The notes beneath the pieces were generated by a model. That model ran no database searches, was not told the origin of the DNA, and worked only from the letters and a program-made list of their open reading frames with translations. The position numbers and the translations under genes are program-made. From Beijerinckiaceae bacterium (lineage in GTDB: Bacteria > Pseudomonadota > Alphaproteobacteria > Rhizobiales > Beijerinckiaceae), in assembly GCA_030684835.1 (NCBI GenBank), contig JAUXWZ010000189.1:1-52910 (forward strand): a stretch of DNA of 52,910 nt, read 5' to 3'. Positions 8,456 to 17,266 of the stretch are shown one piece after another (within the stretch, counting starts at the first letter, position 1; each line of letters begins with the position of its first letter).

Positions 8456-10687
8456 TCAGGCGGATAGCCCGGCGCGCACCCGGTCTGGCGTCAGCGGCAG
8501 CCGCCGGAAGCGAACGCCGGTGGCGTCGTGCACCGCATTGGCGAGGGCGGCGCCCGTTGGGCCTTGTGAGGCCTCGCCCGTACCTAGGAAGGGTGTTCCC
8601 GGCCGGTCGATCAGCACCACTTCGATAGGGGGAACTTCGCTGAATGTGAGGATAGGATAGCTCGCCCAATCGTCGGAAGTGACGCGCGTGTCGTCAAACT
8701 TCACCTCTTCCTTCAGCGTCCAGCTGAGCGACTGGATCAGACCGCCTTCGATCTGGTTGATCACGCCGTCCGGGTTGACGATATGACCGCTGTCGGCGGA
8801 CGCTACCGCCCTCAGCACGCGAATGCGCCCGTTGCGGCGGTTTACTTCAACTTCCAGTGCGACGGCGCAATATCCGGCGGTGTTCTTGTAGCGTGCGAAG
8901 CCGATGCCGCGACCGCGGCCTTCGCGCTTCTGCCATTTCGACCAGCCGAATGCATCGGCCGCCTTCTGCACGGCGTCCCGGGCGCGCTCGTCCTTCAAGA
9001 AGCGCAGGCGATATTCAACCGGATCGACATTTGCCGCCCGCGCCAGTTCGTCGATGAAGGATTCGATGGCGAACACATTGCCGTAGGCGCCCAGACCGCG
9101 CGTCGATGAGACCCGCAGCGGCATGTCGGTGATGAAGTGCGTGAGCACATTCTGGCCGGGGAAGTCGTAGAGCGCGATGCCGTTGCGGTCGGCGGCGTAG
9201 TTTGGTGCGCCGTTGTTGCCCGGTGTAGGGGGCGCAAACGGCTTTTCCAGATAACGTGCAGACAACAGATTACCGGGCTGTCCGCCTGGGCGCGTGCCAT
9301 GGGGCGTCGAGTAAATGTCGAGGTCCCAGTCGAGCACATTGCCGTCCTTGTCGAGACCGGCCTTGGCTTTCAGCACCATCGCCGAGCCGTAGGGCTCCCA
9401 GCGATGTTCGCCCTCGCGCGTGTACTGGATGCGCACGGGACGTCCCGGCATGGCTTGCGCGAGGAGCGCCGCGTCGGCAGCTGCGTCGTCGGCCATGTTG
9501 TGGCCGTAGCAGCCAGCGCCCTGCACATGCTGGCAGCGCACCTTCGCCAGATCAACGCCGAGCATGCGCGCGATCGCCTGCCGCGTCTCGAACACCGACT
9601 GACTGTGCGTCTGGATGGTGGTGACGCCGTCCGGGTCCAGCGTCGCGATGGCGCAGGATGTGCCGATGGATGCGTGCATGTGGTAGGGGCGGTAGTACAT
9701 CGCCTCCACGGTTTTCACCGCCGGATCGCCGCCCGCGCGAGGCTTCTTCATCGTCTCGATTTTGCGGGCGGGCTTGGCGTTCAATAGCCAGTCCTGCATG
9801 CCGTCCGCGCCGGGAAGGGCTTTTTCCACGTCCCATTTCGCGGCGTCGAAAAGCGCCTTGGCTGCAATGATGGATTGCTCATCGCGCTGTGCGATGACGG
9901 CGAGGAAAGAGCCGTTGCGCACCACCTTTACGACGCCCGCCATCTTTTCGATAGGCGCGAGGTCAACGGACGCGAGTTTCGCCTTGTAGGTGGGCGGCCG
10001 CACGACTTGTCCGTACAGCATGCCCTTGGGCCGCATTTCATGCACGAAGGCGACTTCGCCGATCATCTTTGCTGGAATATCGATGCGGCCGACCGACTTG
10101 CCGACGTAACGATGTTCGCTCGCGGGCTTCGGTTTAACCTGCCCGGTCGCCTCGCGCTCCAGCGCCTTGCCGAGCGATAAATCCCAATAGGTGACAGACC
10201 CGCCGCCTGCCGCAGTGATTGTCCCGTCTTTCACGGTCATGCCGTCCGCGGGTTTGCCGAGCTTTTCCGCCGCTAGGTCGAGCATGATCTTGCGCGCTTC
10301 CGCCGACGCCTGACGCACTGCCGGGCCACATTGCGGCATCGAGAATGAGCCGGCGGTGGTGCCTTCGTTGGGGGTCTGCAGGGTGTCGCCGGAGATCAGC
10401 ACCAGCCGTTCGAAGTCGATGTCGAGTTCGTCCGCGCAAATTTGCGCAACGGCGGTAAGGATGCCTTGGCCCAACTCGACCTTGCCGATGAGCAACGTCA
10501 CGGTCTTGTCCGCGTTGATGCGGATCCAGGCGCTGATATTGCGATTGTTTTGAAGGCTGCCGGGCAGACGCGGTTTTTCGACCGCTGGCGATTGCGCGGA
10601 GGATTCGAGTGGTATGGCGAATGCGAGGGCGACATAGCCAGCGCCCTTGAGCAGGCTGCGACGATTGACGTTCATGCGATCATCCAT
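8456..10687 (-). CDS. Molybdopterin-binding subunit of a xanthine dehydrogenase-family oxidoreductase (IorB/aldehyde dehydrogenase type)
   Basis: The 743-aa protein is the large Mo-cofactor subunit of an isoquinoline-1-oxidoreductase or aldehyde-dehydrogenase-like hydroxylase. It starts with a twin-arginine leader (NRRSLLKGAG), so the folded enzyme should be exported. Later come KVELGQGILTAVAQI, QGAGCYGHNMADDAAAD and, near the end, GTGEASQGPTGAALANAV with the expected active-site Glu. The start at 10687 is set by AAAGGAGGG just upstream and by a 2-base gap from the 2Fe-2S gene. An in-frame extension to 10858 lies inside that gene. Such enzymes hydroxylate N-heterocycles or oxidise aldehydes with water as oxygen donor. 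The substrate is unknown. Confidence 0.9.
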   Translation of the reverse strand: MDDRMNVNRRSLLKGAGYVALAFAIPLESSAQSPAVEKPRLPGSLQNNRNISAWIRINADKTVTLLIGKVELGQGILTAVAQICADELDIDFERLVLISGDTLQTPNEGTTAGSFSMPQCGPAVRQASAEARKIMLDLAAEKLGKPADGMTVKDGTITAAGGGSVTYWDLSLGKALEREATGQVKPKPASEHRYVGKSVGRIDIPAKMIGEVAFVHEMRPKGMLYGQVVRPPTYKAKLASVDLAPIEKMAGVVKVVRNGSFLAVIAQRDEQSIIAAKALFDAAKWDVEKALPGADGMQDWLLNAKPARKIETMKKPRAGGDPAVKTVEAMYYRPYHMHASIGTSCAIATLDPDGVTTIQTHSQSVFETRQAIARMLGVDLAKVRCQHVQGAGCYGHNMADDAAADAALLAQAMPGRPVRIQYTREGEHRWEPYGSAMVLKAKAGLDKDGNVLDWDLDIYSTPHGTRPGGQPGNLLSARYLEKPFAPPTPGNNGAPNYAADRNGIALYDFPGQNVLTHFITDMPLRVSSTRGLGAYGNVFAIESFIDELARAANVDPVEYRLRFLKDERARDAVQKAADAFGWSKWQKREGRGRGIGFARYKNTAGYCAVALEVEVNRRNGRIRVLRAVASADSGHIVNPDGVINQIEGGLIQSLSWTLKEEVKFDDTRVTSDDWASYPILTFSEVPPIEVVLIDRPGTPFLGTGEASQGPTGAALANAVHDATGVRFRRLPLTPDRVRAGLSA

Positions 10688-10689
10688 GT

Positions 10690-11145
10690 TCAGCCCTCCT
10701 TTGCGGCGCGCAGGACAGCGCGGACGATTCGATTGTGAGCGCCGCAGCGGCACAAATTGCCGTTCAACGCAGTGCGGACTTCTGAATCGGACGGGTTTGG
10801 GTTTCGGTCGAGCAACGCCTGCGCCTGAATGATCATGCCTGACGCGCAATAGCCGCACTGGGCGGCCTGTTCGTCGATAAATGCCTGCTGCAGTTTGCTT
10901 GGCTTGCCGTTTTGCGTGAGGCCTTCAAGCGTAGTGACAGAGCGGCCGGACACCGCTGAAAGTTGCGTTGCGCACGAGCGGACAGGCTCACCGTCGACAA
11001 GGACCGCGCACGCGCCGCACTGCGACTTGCCGCAGCCGAACTTGGCTCCATTTATGCCGAGGTCATTGGACAGCACCGCTAAAAGTGGCGCCGTTGCTGG
11101 GACGTCTATCCGCACGTCCTTCTCGTTCAATTTGAACGCAATCAT
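10690..11145 (-). CDS. 2Fe-2S subunit of the molybdenum hydroxylase (IorA type)
   Basis: The 151-aa protein has both clusters of the family. A plant-ferredoxin-type site uses Cys38, Cys43, Cys46 and Cys58 (GCGKSQCGACAVLVDGE). A helical second site uses Cys97, Cys100, Cys132 and Cys134 (CGYCASGM and LCRCGAH). It carries electrons from the Mo cofactor to the cytochrome c encoded two genes on. It has no leader of its own and would travel with the TAT-exported large subunit. It is the first gene of the operon, with a clear ribosome site (GGAGGAAAC) before its ATG. Confidence 0.93.
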   Translation of the reverse strand: MIAFKLNEKDVRIDVPATAPLLAVLSNDLGINGAKFGCGKSQCGACAVLVDGEPVRSCATQLSAVSGRSVTTLEGLTQNGKPSKLQQAFIDEQAAQCGYCASGMIIQAQALLDRNPNPSDSEVRTALNGNLCRCGAHNRIVRAVLRAAKEG

Positions 11146-11330
11146 GTTTCCTCCTGCACAATCCCATATCTCCGACGGGCTATAACGCTTAGCTTCTGTG
11201 CGGGAAAGTCACATGTCAAGATTCCGGCCTCGCTGACCGTCAATGGCTGTGCCTAAGCCACGGCGCAAAAATGCCCCATTTTGTCCTTAGTTGGTGGGTT
11301 TCAGGTCTTAGGGCCGCCAGAGGCGATACG

Positions 11331-11915
11331 ATGCTGCGACCCTTTTGCGCGATTCTGTTTCTTGTTGGCGCAACCGCCGCCGGCGCCTCGCAGGAGCTGC
11401 CCGGCGCCCAGGAATATCCGGTCGTGTTTGAAACGAAGCCTCTGGCCGCATCTGCTCGCGGGGCGCGGGGCAAAGTGCGAACCGCGAAAGCGCCGACCGG
11501 CCGCGCCACTCAATCGCGCAGGTCCAGCGTGCAGCCTGCGCCTCAGCTTGAAGCGCTGGTGGCCCATCATGCGAGCGCGAACGGTGTTCCTTCCGCGCTG
11601 GCGCACAGGGTCATCATGCGCGAAAGCCGTTACAATCCGTCAGCGCGCAACCGCGCTTATTGGGGGTTAATGCAAATCAGCCACGCCACCGCGCGGGGCA
11701 TTGGCTATCGCGGTCCGGCGCAGGGGTTGCTCGACCCCAACACGAACCTACGTTACGGGATGGCGTATCTGGGCAACGCCTATCGAGTTGCGGGGGGCGA
11801 TGAAAGCCGCGCAGTCCGACTGTACTCCTCGGGCTATTATTACGAGGCGAAGCGGAAGGGCATGCTGGGGCAATTGCGTCAGGCTGGCGACGCGTCGCAA
11901 TTAGCAACGCGCTGA
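11331..11915 (+). CDS. Lytic transglycosylase (SLT domain)
   Basis: The 194-aa exported protein has a signal peptide (MLRPFCAILFLVGATAAGAS), a low-complexity basic linker and an SLT/lysozyme-like domain. The catalytic Glu lies in IMRESRYNPSARN, followed by the family's YWGLMQISHATARGIGY and LLDPNTNLRYGMAYL. It should cleave peptidoglycan glycan strands in the periplasm. I chose the ATG at 11331 because AGAGG precedes it and the signal peptide starts there. A frame open from 11271 adds 20 unlikely residues. It may be co-transcribed with the small gene 14 bases downstream. Confidence 0.88.
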   Translation: MLRPFCAILFLVGATAAGASQELPGAQEYPVVFETKPLAASARGARGKVRTAKAPTGRATQSRRSSVQPAPQLEALVAHHASANGVPSALAHRVIMRESRYNPSARNRAYWGLMQISHATARGIGYRGPAQGLLDPNTNLRYGMAYLGNAYRVAGGDESRAVRLYSSGYYYEAKRKGMLGQLRQAGDASQLATR

Positions 11916-11929
11916 ACAGGGACGGATCA

Positions 11930-12274
11930 ATGTCGCGCGAAGTGCTTGTCGTTCTGCCGCATTCCCTTGGGCGCGAAGAAGCCCGGCGGCGCGTCACAAA
12001 CGCTATTGAGCGAGCGCAGGCGACCCTCGGTCAGGGTCTCGTGAATACAGATGTTCAATGGCCCCGTGAGGACCACGGCGCGTTAAGCGTGCGCGCCATG
12101 GGTCAGACAGTAGTCGCCGAAATCGATATCGAAGATGCGCAGGTTCGTGTGCGCGTTCTCTTGCCGTGGCTTCTGGCGCGCTTTGCCGGAAAGATCACAG
12201 AGCGAATCGAACAGGCGGGAACGACGCTTCAGATCGGGCACGATCCGAAAGCCGGAGCGCCACCCAAGACGTGA
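11930..12274 (+). CDS. Polyhydroxyalkanoic acid system (PHA_gran_rgn) family protein
   Basis: The 114-aa cytoplasmic protein opens MSREVLVVLPHSLGREEARRR, matching the small family annotated as polyhydroxyalkanoic acid system protein. The central part (VRVLLPWLLARFAGKITERIEQ) is the amphipathic segment expected there. The family is linked to PHA granules by gene context in other bacteria, but its biochemical role is not established, and no PHA genes are in this window. The C terminus after residue 105 is a short disordered tail. Confidence 0.7.
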   Translation: MSREVLVVLPHSLGREEARRRVTNAIERAQATLGQGLVNTDVQWPREDHGALSVRAMGQTVVAEIDIEDAQVRVRVLLPWLLARFAGKITERIEQAGTTLQIGHDPKAGAPPKT

Positions 12275-12490
12275 TCCGCTTGGGCGCCGCAAGGTCACCT
12301 GGCAATCGCGTGAGTCATGCGCCGCCACGGCGACAGAGCAGAAATGTGCGTCCGCGCAGGCGCTAAAGCATGGCTGTAGAGCGGCGGCGATGTCAGATTT
12401 GAAGTCTTGACGAAGCGTTCCGAACTTCCGTTAGAGCATAACCTTGCGAAGCGGAATTGATAATTTATTCATTATGTTAGGACGACATTC

Positions 12491-12506
12491 GGGCATGAGC
12501 TTTGCC
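12491..12506 (+). promoter_or_regulatory. Candidate sigma-54 (-24/-12) promoter
   Basis: GGGCATGAGCTTTGCC matches the sigma-54 consensus: GG at 12492-12493 and GC at 12504-12505 are 12 bases apart, with CA after the GG and TTGC at -12. The predicted start of transcription (about 12517) falls at the first codons of the downstream regulator, so a normal 5' leader would be missing. This may be chance or a leaderless/autoregulatory arrangement. An A/T-rich inverted repeat (ATAAT-TTATTC-ATTAT) lies just upstream near 12461-12476. Confidence 0.35.
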
Positions 12507-12508
12507 GG

Positions 12509-13978
12509 ATGTTTCCCATGAACGCGCGCCCTTCGCCCAGGATTTTGATCATCGAGGACACTCTGTCGCTCGCCGAGAGTTACGCTGCCTGCCTGCGTGC
12601 CATCAGCACATCGATCGAGATTGTTGGCGATGGAGAAACTGCGCTCGCCGCGCTTCATCGCGTCCAGCCCGATGTCATCCTTCTCGACGTGAACCTCCCG
12701 GATATGAGTGGCATCGATCTGCTGCGACGGGTCCGTAAATCCGGGATTACCAGTGACGTGATCATCATGACTGGAGAGGGCTCCATTCGATTGACTGTCG
12801 AGGCGATGCGATCGGGCGCGCGTGATTTTCTCGTGAAGCCATTCGGGATCGAGCGGTTGCGGCAATCGGTTACGCACGCGCTCGAGGAGCGGGTTCGTTC
12901 ACGCGCGGTCATAGCGACAGAAAATCGCGCAGCACCTGCGCCTCGTCAGCCTACGGACAAAGGCTTCGTCGGGTTCATCGGCCGTTCGCCGTGCATGCAG
13001 GAGGTTTACCGATTGCTTGAGGCCGCCGCGCCCAGCAACGCCACCGTGTTCATCACGGGCGAGAGTGGTACGGGCAAGGAGCTTTGCGCGGAGGCGCTTC
13101 ATCGCTTGAGCAAGCGAAGCGCGGGTCCATTCGTGGTCATCAATTGCGCCGCAATTCCGCGCGACCTGCTTGAAAGCGAGATATTCGGCCATGTGAAGGG
13201 CGCCTTCACGGGCGCCATTGCGGATCGCAAGGGCGCGGCTCTCCTTGCAAACGGCGGCACGCTCTTTCTTGACGAAATCTGCGAGATGGATGTGGCGCTG
13301 CAGTCAAAGCTTCTGCGCTTTCTACAGGACCGGCAGGTGCGCCGCGTTGGCGAGGACACGCCGCGCGCGGCGGATGTGCGGATCGTGTGCGCCACGAACC
13401 GTCACCCTCATCTGGAAGTGGCTGCTGGCAGGTTCCGCGAAGATCTGCTGTATCGGTTGTATGTGGTGCCCGTGGACTTGCCGCCCCTGAAAGCGCGCGA
13501 GCGCGACATCATCCTCATCGCGCGCGACTTCCTCGACCGGTTCGCCCGCGAAGACGGCAAAGCGTTGCGTGTGTTTTCGCGCGATGCGGAAGACGCGCTC
13601 GTTGCCTACGCCTGGCCGGGCAATGTGCGCCAATTGCAAAACGTCATCCGCTCGGTTGTGGTGCTGAACGACGGGGATGTTGTGACCCGCGACATGCTGC
13701 CAGTGCAAATCCGGACCAATGCGCCAAGCCTTCTGCTTGCCAGTCAGGCATGCCCGCCAGGCGAAGCGCCCGCTGCAGCCGCGCCACACACTGCCCCGGC
13801 TCCACAGCCCTGTATCAAGCCGCTGGATTTGGTCATTCGGGAGACAATCGAATTTGCAATCGCCCGCTGCGGCGGCAGCATACCGAAGGCCGCTGCTGCG
13901 CTGACCGTCAGTCCCTCCACACTCTATCGGCGTATTCAAACTTGGGAAGCGGAGTCGGCTGTCGGGTTTTCGTCGTGA
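12509..13978 (+). CDS. Sigma-54-dependent response regulator (NtrC/LuxO class)
   Basis: The 489-aa protein has three domains. A receiver (residues 10-130) has acidic pocket Glu16/Asp17, phospho-acceptor Asp60 and Lys110. An AAA+ sigma-54 interaction domain (about 153-395) has Walker A GESGTGKE at 184-191 and the sigma-54 contact loop GAFTGA at 231-236. A Pro/Ala-rich linker leads to a Fis-type helix-turn-helix at the C terminus (SIPKAAAALTVSPSTLYRRI). It should activate sigma-54 promoters on phosphorylation by a histidine kinase, none of which is nearby. ATGs at 12509 and 12518 are both possible starts. The target genes are not evident. A sigma-54-like promoter overlaps its own start. Confidence 0.92.
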   Translation: MFPMNARPSPRILIIEDTLSLAESYAACLRAISTSIEIVGDGETALAALHRVQPDVILLDVNLPDMSGIDLLRRVRKSGITSDVIIMTGEGSIRLTVEAMRSGARDFLVKPFGIERLRQSVTHALEERVRSRAVIATENRAAPAPRQPTDKGFVGFIGRSPCMQEVYRLLEAAAPSNATVFITGESGTGKELCAEALHRLSKRSAGPFVVINCAAIPRDLLESEIFGHVKGAFTGAIADRKGAALLANGGTLFLDEICEMDVALQSKLLRFLQDRQVRRVGEDTPRAADVRIVCATNRHPHLEVAAGRFREDLLYRLYVVPVDLPPLKARERDIILIARDFLDRFAREDGKALRVFSRDAEDALVAYAWPGNVRQLQNVIRSVVVLNDGDVVTRDMLPVQIRTNAPSLLLASQACPPGEAPAAAAPHTAPAPQPCIKPLDLVIRETIEFAIARCGGSIPKAAAALTVSPSTLYRRIQTWEAESAVGFSS

Positions 13979-14081
13979 ATCGCCGGATCGTCGTGGTTTG
14001 AGCTGCCGATAACGCCGGATTTGCGTCGCGCGGGCGCATCGCTGCCCTATATGATGCGCCAGACCGGAGGGTTTGGCCGCA

Positions 14082-15236
14082 ATGGCTATGGTTGGCGTTG
14101 AGAGCAGGGCGGGAGGCGTTCAGAAACTGGATCGCGCTCTCAACAGCGTTGATGACGTGCTCATGGCGCTGCTGCGCGCCTGCGCACCGGTGCGCCCCGT
14201 CAGCCTGACTCCCTCGCGTGCAATCGGGTTGATTGCGGCGCAGGACTATGTTGCGCTGCAGCCCATTCCATCGTGTAACGAGGCGTTGATGGACGGCCGC
14301 GCCGTTGCCAGCGTCGATCTAATTGGCGCGTCCGCGATGTCGCCGGCGTTTGCGATGCGTGAGCCGCCTCTCGTTCGCGTGGGCGACCCCATTCCAGACG
14401 ATTGCGACTCCGTCATCGATGATGCGCTTGTTGTCGGGGCCGGCGGCGCCTTCGAAATCCATGGCGCAGTCGCGCCGGGCGATGGCGTTCGCCGCGCGGG
14501 CGAAGACGTTGGCATGGGTTCGACGTTGCTGCGTGCAGGCGCGCGCATCACCCTTTGGGATGCGCATGTTCTTGAAGCCGCCGGGTGCTCTGCGCTTGAT
14601 GTGCGCCATCCACGCGTGCGGGTTTTCGCATCGTCACAGCGGACGGAAGGCGACGCCACGTCTCAACTGATTGCGAAGCTGGCGCGCGAAGAGGGCATGG
14701 ACGTCGAACTCGGCAGCGCTGGCGACTCTATCCCGGACGCGCTGCAGGAAAACTGGGATGCCGCACTGGTGGTCGGCGGTTCCGGGGTGAGCGTTCACGA
14801 TCACTCCGTCGACGCGCTGCGCCGCTGCGGTCAGGTCATCGCGCATGGATTTGCGCTTGATCCGGGACGCACCGGCGCCGCCGGTATGATTGGGGGTAAG
14901 CCGGTTATCTGCGTTGCTGGCCGTTTTGAGTCCGCGATTGCGCTCTACGTTGCGCTGGTGCGTCCCTTGTTGCGGCATTTGTCGGGCGCTGGGCCTTTGC
15001 CGCATGTGGCGTCAGCGCCTCTCGCGCGCAAGATCGCCTCGAGCGTCGGCGTCGCGCAAGTCTGCCTGCTGGAGGCTGTTGATGGTAAATGGGCGCCATT
15101 GGCGGTCGGCGACGTCACGCTAGCGAGTTTGCTGCGCGCGCACGCTTACATTGTCATTGCCGACGGGAGCGAAGGAATGGCCGAAGGCGCGGTTGTGAGG
15201 CCACTTGTGTTGCCGGGGCGGAGCGCCTGCGCATGA
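14082..15236 (+). CDS. Degenerate MoeA-like molybdopterin-binding protein
   Basis: The 384-aa protein follows the MoeA fold order but with altered motifs. LMDGRAV keeps the Asp of the MDG motif (Asp71) and RRAGEDVGMG keeps the Glu of AGED (Glu141). The usual STGDEL is FASSQRTEGD, KPGKP is DPGRTG, and PGNP is AGRFE. It may still bind molybdopterin or its adenylate but probably cannot alone insert molybdenum as canonical MoeA does. The ATG at 14082 is preferred over a TTG nine bases earlier because GGAGG then has normal spacing. Its stop overlaps the start of the next MoeA gene (ATGA), so the two are translationally coupled and may form one complex. Confidence 0.75.
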   Translation: MAMVGVESRAGGVQKLDRALNSVDDVLMALLRACAPVRPVSLTPSRAIGLIAAQDYVALQPIPSCNEALMDGRAVASVDLIGASAMSPAFAMREPPLVRVGDPIPDDCDSVIDDALVVGAGGAFEIHGAVAPGDGVRRAGEDVGMGSTLLRAGARITLWDAHVLEAAGCSALDVRHPRVRVFASSQRTEGDATSQLIAKLAREEGMDVELGSAGDSIPDALQENWDAALVVGGSGVSVHDHSVDALRRCGQVIAHGFALDPGRTGAAGMIGGKPVICVAGRFESAIALYVALVRPLLRHLSGAGPLPHVASAPLARKIASSVGVAQVCLLEAVDGKWAPLAVGDVTLASLLRAHAYIVIADGSEGMAEGAVVRPLVLPGRSACA

Positions 15237-17173
15237 ACGACAAAAACAATCCTGATGTGCGGCAGGATCAGTTTCTTGACGTGTTGTCGCGCGAAGATGC
15301 GCTGGAGCGTTTTGAGGGCGCGCTTTTTCCACGTCCGCGCCGTCACGAGGAGCGCGCGCTTGCCGCCGCGCTGGGGCTGGCGCTCGCTCAGGATGTGCGC
15401 GCGCCTGTGGACGCCCCTCCGTTTGATCGTTCGAACGTTGATGGATTTGCTGTGCGATCGGCGGATCTTGCGAAGGCTGGAACGGCGTCGCCTGTCGTTT
15501 TGCGTCTGAACGGGGAGAATGTGCATTGCGGGGATGAGCCGCGTTTGCAGGTCACCCCCGGCACTGCGACGCCTGTCGCCACAGGCGCGCCGATGCCGCG
15601 CGGCGCCGATGCGATGCTGATGGTTGAGCACAGCCATCCTGTTGGCGATCACGCAATCGAAGTTCTGCGCGCCGTGGCGCCCGGCAATTTCGTGTCCTTT
15701 GCAGGATCAGATATTGCGCTCGGTGAGACGCTGTTGCGCGAGGGTTGCGTCATCGGCTCGCGCGAGATCGGCATGCTCGCCGCATGCGGGGTAGCTGTCG
15801 TGCCAGTGGTGGCCAAGCCTCGCGTGGCGATCCTTTCCACGGGGGACGAACTCGTTCAGCCGGGCGGGACATTGCGGCCCGCCGCGATCTTCGACACCAA
15901 TGGGCCAATCGTTGCAGCGGCAGTTGGCGAAAACGGTGGCGAGGCGCATTTTCTGGGCGCGATACCGGACGATGAAGACGCGCTCTGGGCAGCTATGTCC
16001 AAAGCGTTCGCCGAGAGCGACATGCTGATCCTTTCGGGCGGCACGTCAAAGGGCGCGGGCGACCTTACGCACAAGCTGGTGAACCGGCTCGGCCAGCCCG
16101 GCATCGTCGCTCATGGCGTGGCGCTGAAGCCCGGCAAACCGCTTTGTCTTGCGGTGTGCGGCGGCAAGCCGGTTGTAATCCTGCCGGGGTTTCCGACCTC
16201 CGCTATGTTCACGTTTCACGATATGATTGTGCCCGTGCTGCGCCGGATGGCGGGCCTTCCCGCGCGCGTGGATGCGAGCGTGGAGGCTGTTGCGCCGTCG
16301 CGGATCGCGTCCGAGCTTGGTCGGCGCGAATACGTCATGGTGTCGCTCGTCGAAGGCGCTGACGGCCTCACGGCCTATCCAACCGGCAAGGGCTCGGGCG
16401 CAATCACGTCGTTCGCGCAAGCTGATGGATTTCTCACCATCGACGCGTTGGCCGATCACATGCCGGCTGGCGCCCGTGCTCAGGTGACGTTGTTTACACC
16501 GCATGTGCGCGCGCCAGACCTTGTGGTCATTGGCAGCCATTGCGTCGGGCTCGACGCGGCGGCGACGCCCCTCGCGCGCGACGGCCTGTCGGTGCGCATC
16601 ATTTCGGTTGGCAGCATGGGCGGCGTCGCCGCCGCGAGGCGCGGTGAGTGCGATCTTGCGCCGCTGCATTTGCTCGATGAGAAGACCGAGACATGGAATG
16701 CGTCTTACCTTGGCGAGGGCATGCAACTTGTGCCTGGCTGGCGGCGCATGCAGGGCGTGGTTTATCGGCGCGGCGATGCGCGCTTTGAGGGGCGCGATGC
16801 TCAAGCCGCCGCTGCGTCCGCGTTGGCGGACGCTGCTTGCATCATGGTCAATCGCAATCAGGGCGCCGGCACGCGCATCCTCATCGACCGCTTACTGAAA
16901 GGCGCGCGGCCGGAGGGTTATTTCAATCAGCCGCGTTCACACAACGCAGTGGCTGCTGCGGTGGCGCAGGACAGGGCCGATTGGGGTCTCGCCATCCGCC
17001 AGGCGGCGGAATCCTATGATCTCGGCTTCATACCGCTCGCCGAAGAGCATTATGATTTCGCTCTTGTGAGCGCGCGTGCGCAACGGCCCGGCGTGCAGGC
17101 GTTTCTCGAGTCGCTTGGATCAGAGGCGACGAAAATGGCGCTGCGCAAACTGGGTTTTGAGCCGGCTTCATAG
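15233..17173 (+). CDS. MoeA-type molybdotransferase fused to a periplasmic-binding-protein-like domain
   Basis: The 646-aa protein has a full MoeA core (residues about 15-425) and a C-terminal PBP-like domain (about 430-646), recognisable by VNRNQGAGTRILIDRLL and HNAVAAAVAQDRADWGLAIR. No signal peptide is present, so the PBP domain acts in the cytoplasm and may sense or hand over a small ligand such as an oxyanion. The core keeps STGDEL (Asp205), LKPGKP and LPGFP (prolines 318 and 321), but the usual AGED is AGSD (Ser159). The start is the ATG of an ATGA overlap with the upstream MoeA-like gene. A longer frame from 15089 lies inside that gene. The fusion type is known in archaea and bacteria, but the ligand is not established to my knowledge. 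Confidence 0.85.
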   Translation: MNDKNNPDVRQDQFLDVLSREDALERFEGALFPRPRRHEERALAAALGLALAQDVRAPVDAPPFDRSNVDGFAVRSADLAKAGTASPVVLRLNGENVHCGDEPRLQVTPGTATPVATGAPMPRGADAMLMVEHSHPVGDHAIEVLRAVAPGNFVSFAGSDIALGETLLREGCVIGSREIGMLAACGVAVVPVVAKPRVAILSTGDELVQPGGTLRPAAIFDTNGPIVAAAVGENGGEAHFLGAIPDDEDALWAAMSKAFAESDMLILSGGTSKGAGDLTHKLVNRLGQPGIVAHGVALKPGKPLCLAVCGGKPVVILPGFPTSAMFTFHDMIVPVLRRMAGLPARVDASVEAVAPSRIASELGRREYVMVSLVEGADGLTAYPTGKGSGAITSFAQADGFLTIDALADHMPAGARAQVTLFTPHVRAPDLVVIGSHCVGLDAAATPLARDGLSVRIISVGSMGGVAAARRGECDLAPLHLLDEKTETWNASYLGEGMQLVPGWRRMQGVVYRRGDARFEGRDAQAAAASALADAACIMVNRNQGAGTRILIDRLLKGARPEGYFNQPRSHNAVAAAVAQDRADWGLAIRQAAESYDLGFIPLAEEHYDFALVSARAQRPGVQAFLESLGSEATKMALRKLGFEPAS

Positions 17174-17196
17174 CCGTGGCGCCGCTGTGGTTTTTT

Positions 17197-17240
17197 GCTT
17201 TTCGTGGATGGTCTGACTCCGCAGACCATCCACGAAAAGC
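17197..17240. terminator. Perfect 19-bp inverted repeat between convergent genes
   Basis: Bases 17197-17215 and 17222-17240 are exact reverse complements with a 6-base loop (ACTCCG). The element sits midway between the stops of moeA-PBP (17173) and mobA (17267), the position of a bidirectional terminator. A T6 run lies before the left arm but no U-tract follows either arm in transcript sense, which is unusual for an intrinsic terminator. Confidence 0.6.
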
Positions 17241-17266
17241 CGCAAGTGCGCTTGATAGCTGCGCCC

